Source: Cinnamomum chago (Eukaryota; Streptophyta; Magnoliopsida; Laurales; Lauraceae). Taken from it: a DNA stretch of 64,000 nucleotides. Made by a program: the position numbers and the translations under genes. The stretch covers positions 75,601,422-75,665,421 of the forward strand of contig CP142456.1 of NCBI GenBank assembly GCA_038049695.1, in the 5' to 3' direction. The notes beneath the pieces were generated by a model, which saw only the letters and a list, made by a program, of their open reading frames with translations, was not told the DNA's origin and searched no databases. Of the stretch, positions 33,501 through 45,500 are shown piece after piece (within the stretch, counting starts at the first letter, position 1; each line of letters opens with the position of its first letter).

Positions 33501-36500
33501 GGAAGAAGTGCTAATTACATTAGATGAAATTCAAACTTGAAAATTGGCTCTTTTGCCACAAGGGAAACAACCTATTGAGTGCAAACTGATCTACAAAATG
33601 AAAACCAAAGCTGACGGATCCATTGATAGATACAAAGCTCTTCTTGTAGCTAAAGATTACAAATAAGAATATGGCATTGATTATGAAGCGACTTTTTCTC
33701 TAGTTGCTAAGATGACTTGTTCGTGCACTCATTTATGTGCTTTTGTTTCTCACTAGCTGTTATATAAGATAAATGTTGAGTCTTTCCAAATGGATTTCTC
33801 CTGAGGTGGTATATATGCATCCACCTTCACGGCTTCCACATCCACCCAACTATGTTTATTGGCTAAAATGTGCCTTCTATGGCCTGGAACGAGCTCCGAG
33901 TGCCTGATTGGATCATTTTCTCCGTCATTCAGAGTTGAGTATCAATAGAGCTATCTTGATTCGGCCTTATTGTTTTTGCATCACTCATCTCATGGGTGAA
34001 TCCTTCGGTTACTTTATGTAGATATTGTTGAGAAACATGAAAAGGACTGATTTGTGAATCCTGGCAAATTAGGGACTGTCTTTTAATTATGTTCAAATCA
34101 AGAATCTGAAGGAAGAGCTGACTATCTTCTGTTCAAATCAAGACTGCACAATTTAATTAAGTAAAGTTTTCTTGCCATATCCCTCTAAAGCTTTCTCGCT
34201 TTGATACCATATCAGATCAATCACAAAGAGACTCCTAGAGGGGAATGAACTCAAGTTCTTTCAATGGGTGAGAGCATCCTATTTATATGCATCGAATGAA
34301 TATCAGTGTATCACTTACACCCTAGTATCTCCTATTTATTTATTTATTTTTGGATACTCGAACTAAACATGTTTTCACTCCACCCATGTCCCTTACTAGT
34401 GGAGCTACAACTTGGGGACTAATTGGGGTAATTGAAACTAATTGCTGACTAACTGAATCTAATAGATAAGTATACATCATGGTGTACAAGAGATGTATTG
34501 AATTGAGTGGTCCTCCTCAAGTATGGTAGTCAGTGACAAACGTAGCATGTAACAGAGATTTTGAATTATCAATTTTGTGTCTATTCATTGGAGATTCTCT
34601 CCCATTATATAGAATACAGATGCCTCATCAAAGGCTACAAATTAGTTCATCACAGGCTACAAATCAGCTCTACAAATCAGCTAATCTAATTACAATCTAA
34701 TTAAAGAAAGAGTATCTAATTACAATCAAATTAAAGAAGGAAGAAAACTGTGTAAATATTTGACCAAATCCAACGAGATTGGATGCCACCAAATTGGGCC
34801 CAAGTGGGCCTGAGCCATCTTGTATTTGACACCCCCCCTCAAATTGATGCTGGGGAATCCACAAGCATCAATTTGCTAACCAAGAACTGATGGCGAGGTC
34901 GCGGAAGTCCCTTGGTGAGGATATCGACAGTTTGAAGATCAGAAGAGATGTGAGGAAGGCTAATGACATCACGCTTGTATTCGTCGCGTATAAAATGGCA
35001 ATCAATCTCGATGTGTTTAGTGCGTTGGTGGAAAACTGGATTGGCAGTAATACGAATTGCACTAGTATTGTCTGCATAAATAGGAGTGACACTATTAGCA
35101 GGAAATCCGAGATCGGAAAGCAACCCGTGAAGCCAGAGAATTTCTGAACAAGCAGCAGACATGGCACGATACTCAGCTTCGGTGGAAGATTTTGAGACCT
35201 TATCTTGTTTCTTACATTTCCATGAGATCAAGCTATCTCCCAGATACATGCACCATCCTGTGGTAGAGCGACGAGTATCCGGACAACCAGCCCAATCAGC
35301 ATCGGAGTATGCTTTGAGTGTCAGGGAATTGTTGGCCGGATAGAATAATCCACGGGTTGGTGTCCGAATTAAATATTTAATAATACGTCGGACTGCAGCC
35401 AAATGAAGATGTCGAGGATCCGCCATGAATTGACTGACTAAATTGACTGCATAAGAAATATCAGGACGAGTTATCGTCAAGTAGATCAAGCTGCCAACGA
35501 GGCGACGATAAAGTGTAGGATCAGAGAGAGGATCCCCACTGTCTTGCTAAAGTTTAACATTGACTTCGACGGGAGTATCGACAGGAGCAGATCCTTGGAG
35601 TCCAACCATTTCAATTAATTCAAGAGCATATTTATGTTGATGAAGTACAATGCCTTTTGCAGATTGATGAACTTCAAGACCTAGAAAATAGTTCAGAGGA
35701 CCAAGATCTTTCATGTGGAAAGATTCATGAAGAGAGGCCTGAAGTTGGTGAATCATATTTGCATCGGTACCTATAATGATGATGTCATCCACATAAACAA
35801 GAAGAATAGTAATCCCCGTAGAAGTATGATGAAGAAACATGGATGGATCATATGGACTAGGATGAAACCCCAAGTGGCGAAGAGCATTGTGGAACTTTTC
35901 AAACCATGCCCTGGGGGCTTGTTTAAGGCCATAAAGAGAATGCCGTAGTTTGGCAACGGCACCGGTGATGATAGAGGAAACCCCCTGAGGAAGGCGCATA
36001 TAGACATCTTCTTTGAGATTGCCATGAAGAAATGCGTTCTTTACATCCATCTGGTAGAGGCCAGGATTGGGATGCTGCGATGGCAAGAATAGTCCGAACA
36101 GTTGTCATCTTTGCTACAGAAGCAAAAGTCTCCTTATAATCAATACCATATTCTTGCCGATTACCCAGAGCGACAAGACGGGCCTTATACCTATCCAGAG
36201 TTCCATCAGGTTTAAGCTTGATAGAATAGATCCATTTGCAACTAATTGGCTTAATTGAAGGAGGACACGGAACCACATCCCATGTATTATTTTGCGCAAG
36301 AGCATCCAATTCATCTTGCATAGCTTTGTTCCAACAATCATGCTGCACAGCCTGAGAGAGTATGAGTGCGGAATAGATGTAGAAGACATGGTGGCCATCA
36401 AGGAAGTGTGGGTAAACCCATAACGAATTGGAGGTACTGAAATCCGAGATGATCGACGCAAGGGAGGGTCTCCAATTGGACCAGATGTATTATTTTGCGC

Positions 36501-39500
36501 AAGAGCATCCAATTCATCCTGCATAGCTTTGTTCCAACAATCATGCTGCACAGCCTGAGAGTATGAGTGCGGAATAGATGTAGAAGACATGGTGGCCATC
36601 AAGGAAGTGTGGGTAAACCTATAATGAATTGGAGGTACTGAAATCCGAGATGATCGACGCAAGGGAGGGTCTCCAATTGGACCAGATGTAGTTGGGCGAT
36701 TGTTAGGGGGACTATCTGTGTTTGCCGCATTACTCCGCCTATGATATACGAATTTAGGATCAAATTTAACAAATGGAGTTTTGTCCGAAAAACCAGGTAA
36801 GGAAACAACAGATGGGGACTCGACAGACTCAAGATATTGCTGGAAAAAATATTGATTTTCAAAGAAAACAACATTACGGGAGGTACGAATGCGCCGTATT
36901 TGAGGATCATAACAAAGAAACCCCTTTTGATGACTAGCATAGCCTAGAAATGCGCATTTAACAGATTGGGCAGTAAGTTTGTTACGCTCAGAAGGAGGTA
37001 AATGTACAAAACACACCGATCCAAAAACATGCCGATCATCATAAGACGGTGTAGTTTTGTATAATCGAGAAAAAGGACTCTCATTTTCTAAAGAAAAGGA
37101 AGGTAATCGATTTATAAAGTGGACAGCAGTGCTAAGAGCTTCTGTTCAAAAAACGTGTAGGAACAGAGGATTCAACAAGAAGAGAGCGAGTAACATCAAG
37201 GAGATATCTATTTTTCCTTTCAGCGACCCCATTTTGCTGAGGGGTATAAGGACAAGATTTTTGAGAAAGAATTCGTTTTTGTTGTAAAAATGTTTGAAAC
37301 TCTGTAGACACATATTCACCTCCCGAATCAGAATGTAAAATTTTAATGCAAGTGGAAAATTGATTCTCAACATATGCTAAAAACATTTTGAAAACATTAA
37401 AGACCTCAACTTTAGAATGCAGAAAATAGACCCATGTAAATCTACTATAATCATCAATAAATGTCACAAAATATTTATAATGAGCATGAGACAAATGAGG
37501 AGCAATACCCCAAACATCACTATGAACTAAATCAAAACAATGAATGCTAGTAGAAGTGGAGACAGAAAAAGGAAGAGTTTTACTTTTTCCCATCTTACAT
37601 GTAGCACAATCAAAGGAAACAAACTTAGAAAATCCTATTGAGTTTAACAATCCAGAATTAACCATGTGAGACATGGTTTTAAAATTAGGATGTCCAAGCC
37701 TACTATGCCATAATTGACAATTATTTTGAGCTGAAAAACAAAAATCATTTGCTGAATTATTCCCAATTGGAGTAGATAGATCAAGAGAAAACAAGCGTCC
37801 ATTTTTAGGCCCCCTCGCGATCTCCCTCCCTGACATCTGGTCCTGCACAACACAACCAGAGGAAGAAAATGAAACATTATAGTTGTTTTCAACAAGTTGT
37901 CCAACGGAAAGAAGGTTTGAAATTAAATTGGGACAGTGATAAACATTCTTTAAGGGCAAGATACTGGAAATATTTTCAATGGCAGTGATAAGAAGATGTC
38001 CGCCATCGGCTGTTTGAACATGAGCATTGCCAGTATATTTTGTCAAGCTAGAGAGTTGTGCACTGGAATGAGTCAGGTGATTTGATGCTCCGGAATCAAG
38101 ATACCAAATGGAAGAAGGGGTTTTAGATTTACCTGTGACGCCAAGTACAGAAAAAGCATTGACGATCATTTGTTGAACTAATTCGGGAGTGAGAGCAGGG
38201 GAAGAAGAACCAGGCTGTGAAGACATAGATGTGGACGCAACATCAGTAGGAGAATAGTCTACCTGGGCAGCATAAGCATTGGGAGTCCGCGTTTGTGGAC
38301 GGCGGCGACATTTAGTAATGATATGTCCCTTCTTCTTGCAGTAATTACAGAACTTCTGGTTGCATTGAGTTGCAAGGTGTCCATATTTTTTGCAAGAGTA
38401 GCATTGGACTTTGCTCATATCACAAGTCTGAGGAGTTAGAGAAGACTGTGAGATCTGAAGAGACTGAGTGTTCCCTTTAGCAGAGTATGCAACATGATAG
38501 GTTTCAGTGTGCTTTTGTTCCAGGTGGGCTTTTGTGTGAATGCGTTGTTCTTCTCGCAAAAGCTCATTTAAACAAACATCCAAAGATGGTAATGGGCTCC
38601 GGCTCAGCAGAGATGATGTTACAGTCTCATACTCGGGACGCAATTTCATCAAAAACTGGTCCCTGTGACTTGAGGCTTGAAGTTCTTGTATAGTTTTAAG
38701 AATATTGTTCGGAACCGAAGCATATTTAATCCCATCGTATTCACTCCACAGATTGCGGAAACCAGAATAGTAGTCCTGAATGGTTAAGGTGCCTTGACTG
38801 TATTCTGCAATTTCAAACTCAAGTTGAAATTGTCGTGCAGAATTATCTTGATGATAAACTGTCTGCAAGTAACCCCACATCTCCTTGGAGGTTGTATAGG
38901 GTTTGAGGTTTAGAATCAGATGAGGTTCCACATCCCCAAGAATCCATGTTTTAATTTTTGCATCTTTTGTATTCCAAGTAGAAATCTTTTTATCATTCTC
39001 TGTAGGCTTTTGGATCAGAACTAGAGACAAATCCCCATAATTCCTTGGCCTCAAGATACAATTGAAATTGAAAAGCCCATGCTGGATAGTTTTTCCCATC
39101 AAATCGAATCAATTTAACTTCAGATTTTTCCATTTAAACAGTACTAGAACCAAATTGCAGCAAACAAAAGAGAGTGAAATCCAAACAGTGCAAACAGCCT
39201 GTTTTGATGTATCTCCAAGCTTGATTACAAGAGCAGCAGCCAATTTAAACCAAGCCAAGAGGGATCAGATCAACTCAAAATGCTTTCAAATAGTACAGAA
39301 ATGACAAACAAGCTGTCTGAGAGTTTTTTTTCACAAAATAAAGGCCCAGGCGACCTTGATTTTGACTGCTGGTTCCTTGCGTGGGGCCCACTGCTTGATC
39401 TGAGTGAGGATCAGATCCACAAGATGCAAATAGGATCAATTTATCTTTCCAGTGGTACAAGATTTATTGAAATCCATCCATAATCCAAGATTTTGTACGG

Positions 39501-42500
39501 CTGAGATCAAAATTATCTTAGAAAACTTGAAAATCACAAGTTGATTCAAATGGCCTACCTCTGATCTTGGAAAAATGCTGAAAAAATCTCCAAAATTACC
39601 AGTAGAGGTGGTCGACCACTGCTGAAGAGTTTGCTGAAGATGCCATGATGATCGCAGGTGGGCCACTGTTGATCATATCACGACAGAAGACTGTTCTGTT
39701 TACAATGAACACAGATCCCTGATCTGGTTGTTGCCAAGGTTACAGATCTTTGATCTGTTTACTTTTTAGACACAAGATTGTGTTTCCCAAGAGTAGCAGT
39801 GCTGATCTCAGATGGGCCACAACGATCAGACTTCAAGATGTTGATGAAGATCTATGCTGATCATGCACGAACAGCCACAAGCAATGACTGTTATCACCAA
39901 GATTCGACAAGAAATTGAAGATGGATAGCTAGAAGACAGAGAGCTCTGATACCATGACAAACGTAGCATGTAACAGAGATTTTGAATTATCAATTTTGTG
40001 TCTATTCATTGGAGATTCTCTCCCATTATATAGAATACAGATGCCTCATCAAAGGCTACAAATTAGTTCATCACAGGCTACAAATCAGCTCTACAAATCA
40101 GCTAATCTAATTACAATCAAATTAAAGAAAGAGTATCTAATTACAATCAAATTAAAGAAGGAAGAAAACTGTGTAAATATTTGACCAAATCCAACGAGAT
40201 TGGATGCCACCAAATTGGGCCCAAGTGGGCCTGAGCCATCTTGTATTTGACAGTCAGTTGGAGTATCTTCATTTCAGATATATCAACTTGCGAACTATTC
40301 TCTAATAAGATGTGATATCAAGAAGTAGTTCCCTACTTTTTTTCACTAATGGCATGGTTTTTCTTATTGGAGTATTTGCTGGTTTTGTGCCTAGCATTTC
40401 AATTTCTTCTAGTAGATCCAATTCATTCTTCCATTGGTAAATTGATGGGATAAGGTTATAAGTTGGAAAGATTGTTATCATTCAAAAAATAAGTTGGAAA
40501 GATTCTCTGCTTTGGTTTATCATTAGGTGAATGAGATGACATGGCTTTTACTAATGATTCATATTTTGTTCTTTTCAGGCAGCAGTTGCTCGTGCTTTAT
40601 GTAAAAGCATAGATATATATGAGCAAGATGTTCATATCCAGTGTTTACGTACGTAAGTTATTGACAATGTGGAACTTCTTCACAATTTAGAAATTTGAAT
40701 GCTCTCTCTCTCATGGAATTTGGATATTAAGCCATCATGTTATATTTGAGAACCATTTTCTCATGGCTGGTTTGTTAGATTCCATTTGGTGAAATTGAAG
40801 ATTTTTTTTCTCTTTATAATCTATATAATAAGTTGGGAACAAGAGTAGGAGAGAGATATTTCCAAGCTTGTAAAAATGAGGCAAAGAAAAAGTAGGGAGG
40901 TAGACCGTGTCAAATGTATAAAGAGCGATGGCCAAAAAGGTTTTAGTGAAGGACAACGATATTAAAGAAAGACATGAAATGTTTTACCAACTTTTAACAA
41001 TAAAGAAGCAACACATGCGCCATATGAGTGTAGCATAGATGAGAATGTTGAGGTGGATGTGTGGTAAAACTAAGACGGATATAATTAGAAATGAGCGCTT
41101 TTGGGAGCATTTAGGGTTAGCATCAATAAGTGATAAAATAAGAGAAACCTGTTTGAGATGATTTGGACTATCCAACGCAAGCCAACAACGACGTCAGTGA
41201 GGAAAAGTTCTTCTATACAGGTTGATGGCCTAACAACTAGAATGGGTAGGCCAACTAGCCAAAGAGGACGTGGGTGGAAGTAGTAACAATAAATATGAAG
41301 AACTATAACCTGTTCGAGGATTTGGCTTAGGATAGATCAGAATGGAGAAATAGAATTCATGTAACCAAACTCAACATAATTGGAATAAGAGAGGATACTT
41401 TCTTAGTAGGATATATCTTTAATTGGAGAATTAGAATAGCGGAAGTGAAAAAAACATTGACAAAAATGAAGACATGAGAGGTTATGGGGTAAGATGGCAT
41501 TTCGATAGAGGCTTATAAATGCTTAGGAGAAATTTGATAGATTTGGTTAACTAGGCTCTTGAATTAGATTTTTTTACTCCAAAAGAAAGAAACAAAAACT
41601 AAGCCAAAAGCAGAAAAAAAATGTACTTAAATACAAAACAATTAAAATAAAAGGAAATGCTCTTTAATAAGATATTAAGAATAAAGAAAATGCCGGATGA
41701 TTAATGAAGTGTTGTAGTACCATAAGAACAAAGGAAATATACAAAGTTGTACCAATTATCATGGGATTAAACTTATGAGTCATACTATGAAACTATGAGA
41801 GAGAGTAAAGGATCAAAGACTTAGATAAGTGACCAAAATATTTGAAAATCTACTCTCCTCACTAAGATATTAAGAAAAAAGAAAAATCTGGATGACTAAA
41901 GAAGTGTTATAGTACCACAACACAAGAATAAAGGAGACATACAAAGTTGCACCAACTATTGTGGGATTAAACTTGTGAGTTACACTATGAAACTGTGGGA
42001 GGGAGTAATGGAGGAAAGACTTAGACAAGTAAGCAAGAAATCTGAAAATCAATTCGATTTCATGTGGGGAGGTCAGCTATGGAAGCTATCTTCTCACTTT
42101 GGCAATTAATGCAAAAATGCCAAGAGAAGAGGAAAAATCTTCATATGGTTTTTATCGATCTTGAAAAAGCCCACAACAAGGTACCTAGATGTTTGATTTT
42201 GTGGTTTTAGATAAAAGGAGTGTCTCAAGAAGTTACATTGACATCAATCAAGACATGTATGAGGGAGTGGTAATGAGCATGAGTGTCAAGTTCAACTAGC
42301 CAATACATTCCAAAAGCGTAAGTTGCTAGGAAGTAGAAGATCAATCTACTTAACACCCCTCCTCGAACGGGACGCCATTCTAATTTGCAACCCACACGTG
42401 TCTATCCACGCGGTACGTGCTTGCCCACGTGGCCTAGGGGAACAACGCCTCCCTGGGGTTCGAACTCATGACCTAGCATGGCTCTGATATCATGTCAAGT

Positions 42501-45500
42501 CCAACTAGCCAGCCAATACACACTAAAAGCTTAAGCTGTTAGGAAGCCTACTTAACGTTGAGAACTACCCGTGGAGAAACAAGTAAGTTTCTAGTTACCA
42601 AAGGTTTGCATCAAGGGTCAGCTTTAACCTTGTATCTCTTTGCGCTAATTATGGAAGAGTTAACTGCTCATATTTATTGAATTGGCTTGTTGATAAGTTT
42701 TAGGTATCTAATATAAAGCAACTCTCTTTTTAAGCATTTTATCTCTGAATAATTGGGTTAGGATCCTTTTCATAATCTTGTGTCATCTTAACCTTTCTTA
42801 TGCGAGAACAATCTTACAATAATTTTCTAACAGTTGTACTACAGTTGAGCAATGAATTTCAGTTACCATTTAAAAAAAAAATGAAAAATGAAAAAAAAAG
42901 TTGTACTACAGTTCCATTAAAGAATTTCCTTTTGGATTGAATGTTCAAACTGTTTATTGGGATTTTTTTTTGTCAATTGCATGATCCATCGAGCAGCTTG
43001 TGGAACCCTGCTTCATTATGCTTTCTAAGTAGTTCATTATCTGGTAACGGATCTTCTTCAATGTTGGCTGTTGCAGAAGGTTGCCAGGTATGACCTTTGG
43101 TTAATTCCGTTCTCACATGTCAATGAATCTCAGATTGTTTACCTTAAATGTTTCCACATTCACCATTGTATTTACTCTAGCTGACCATATGGGACTTGAG
43201 AACAAATTACAATGGTGGTTGTGTACAAAGAATTTGTGGTACTGTCGGGGACTGCTTATATGCTGTTTGCAATTCTTTCGATGGGGCAATTGCGGCTGGT
43301 GGATCTGATCGTACTGTCACCATTTATGATCCTCGCAGGTTGGTAATGAATCTCTCTCTCTCTCTCTACACGCACGTGTGCACACGCACACGTAGAGGTT
43401 ATCCATTGCACACCGGGAGTGGGAACTCACTTGGGAGTCCATCCAAGTGGGCCTATATATATATATGGAGATGCTCCTATGAGAGATATTTCTCACCTTA
43501 AATGAGAGATTATGTGGGGGCCCTCACATCCATATCCAATGCCAATAACTTAAATGTGAGGGCCCCCACCCATATCTCTCATAGTAAGGTGAGAGATATC
43601 TCTCATAGGAGCATCTCCCATATATACTTATAGAGCAAGGCTCTCCTAAGCTCAAGCTTAGAAGAAAATTTCGTAAGCTCATGCTTGTGGGGCCCACCTT
43701 TGGTCCATCCAAATGGACCAAACACATGACCCCTCTAAATTGCACATGTCCACCAACTTTCTGTCAGATCTGAATTTACTGGACTATTGACCATTACACT
43801 ATTGGGCCTATATAGAGATGATAGAAATCACGGTTGGGGCTGATTTTTTGTAGAGAGGATCCCAAATAGTCCTTGAAATCCCCCCCATCCCCATATGGGT
43901 CCCCAAGTGGGCCTCACCACACACTTGAGCTTACTTTATCTTAAGCTTGAGCTTAGGAGAGCTGGCTCCATATATATATTTATATATATATATATATGGA
44001 CGTGCTCTTGTAAGAAATACTCTCACCTTACTATGAGAGATATGAGTGGGGGCCCTCACATTTAAGTTGTTGGCATTGGATGTGAGGGCCCCCCACCTTA
44101 TCTCTCATAGTAAGGTGAGAGTGTCTCTCACAAGAGCACCTCTCATATATATAGATATATATAAGGCCCTCCTCTCCTCAACTTGAGCTAGCAGAGGAAC
44201 CCGTCCGCTCAAGCTTGCGGGGCCCACATGGGAATGGGGATTTGAAGATCTGTGTGTGCCCTCCTATGGACAAAAATCATCCTAACCTTATCATCCAAGG
44301 CCCACAAGTTCAGTCCATTCGAATGGGGTGTGCAGTCGATCCAACGGTCCAGTCCATTTAGATCTATCCAAGCCCGGGGCCCATGTGAAATTCGGGGCGC
44401 GGGGGGGGGGGGGGTGTGTGTGTGTGTCTTAGACGGATGACCCACCAGTGGGCTTCCTCCGTCAACTCAAGCCAAGGAGAGGATTTCATATATATATATA
44501 TACACACACACACACGATATACTTCAAGCTGATAGCTATTTTTAGCATGGTTGGGGATCAGATTGGTCATTTTTTCCTCCCTTAGCATTGGAAATGTATG
44601 TGCAATATTCAGTATTACTTTTAGGTGCCCCTTTATATGACATGATATTTGTTACTTTTCTTCCAACAAGAATACTAGATGCAATTGATATCTTGAATGC
44701 AGATGGTCAGCTTTAAAACGTTGGGCGAATTGCTCAAAATATGAGGTGAGTTGCTTGTCCAGAACATGTTTATTTATATTACAGAACTGCATATTCCTTG
44801 TTTGACCCTTTTCTTATTGTTCTTTTTTATTCAATTCATGCCTCTTATGAACTTTATTTCTTGTGCTCATCAAGAGGGATCACCATTATCTATTAATCTA
44901 TTTATTTTTGAGGCCCGTTCTTTGGATTCTCAAGTACCGCGTTAGAATCTATTATTCAGATGATATCCTTTGGTGTCAGTTATCCATATTATGTTTGTAG
45001 ACAAACACCTAATTGGAAGACCCATGTGTCCTATGCCCATGGTATGAAATATAGGCTAGTATGTACTGGTTTAGATTTCTTGAAATGGAAATTTAGGCCC
45101 ACATGCGTCCGTCCCAAAGCAAAAAAAACTACGAAATGCTGCTGAGGCATTTTATGAAACAATTGTGTAGACGTTGGTTAGTCTAGAAATCACAATCCTC
45201 TTCCAAACCCGCAAAAAAAAAAAAAAATCATCTTCAAGACAACAAATCCAACCAAATGATTCTCATTTCCGTTCATCCATCCTCGTGATTTTTTCTTCTC
45301 TTCATACAATGTAGCATGGTAAAGAACAGCCATCATGGAGGCAGGACCCTGCTGAATCCAACCTGACCCAGCTCGGACTCTCTGTGTTTTAAAACGTTGG
45401 TAGGGTTCGGACTCACTGAGTTTTAAAATGCTAGTAGGGTCCTTATTTATGAAAGATGCTTTTGTGACGTGAAAGGGTGTTTGAGTCTCAAAATTTTTCT

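Larger units (their letters stand above)
34534..40252 (-). mobile_element. Full-length Ty1/copia retrotransposon, recent insertion
   Basis: 5.72 kb, minus orientation. LTRs of 298 bp (34534-34831 and 39955-40252) begin TGACAAAC and end TTTGACA, with a single difference seen by eye. GTCAG flanks both sides (34529-34533, 40253-40257). The primer site TGGTATCAGAGC, complementary to initiator tRNA-Met, abuts the 5' LTR (39954-39943). A polypurine tract (GAGGGGGGGT) abuts the 3' LTR. Domain order on the minus strand is gag, CCHC knuckles, protease, integrase, RT, RNase H, which defines Ty1/copia. The reading frame is interrupted at several places, so this copy is non-autonomous. It lies antisense in WD40 intron 6. 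Confidence 0.97.
30148..40578 (+). other. Intron 6 of the WD40 gene (10.4 kb)
   Basis: Donor GTACAT, acceptor TTTTCAG. It joins HWST to [10 protein letters not shown] in phase 0. Most of its length is an antisense Ty1/copia element, a 1.3 kb TIR element and a decayed copia fragment. Without the copia insertion it would be about 4.7 kb. Confidence 0.85.
40653..42996 (+). other. Intron 7 of the WD40 gene (2.3 kb)
   Basis: Donor GTAAGT after TTACGTAC; acceptor GAGCAG before CTTGTGG. Phase 2, restoring LRTLWNPASL. Nearly all of it derives from RTE-type LINE sequence with a nested TRIM. Confidence 0.85.
43339..44702 (+). other. Intron 9 of the WD40 gene (1.36 kb), built from foldback elements
   Basis: Donor GTTGGT, acceptor ATGCAG, phase 2. 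After a (CT)n run at 43352-43368, four inverted-repeat elements separated by (TA)n tracts fill most of it. A G14 run followed by (TG)n lies at 44401-44427. Confidence 0.85.

Noticed and set aside
36890..39304. Plus-strand frames across the copia element
   Set aside because: They are antisense shadows of gag-pol, which is clearly on the minus strand.
42430..42480. tRNA gene suggested by GGTTCGAAC
   Set aside because: There is no cloverleaf or A box; the word lies in the TRIM interior.
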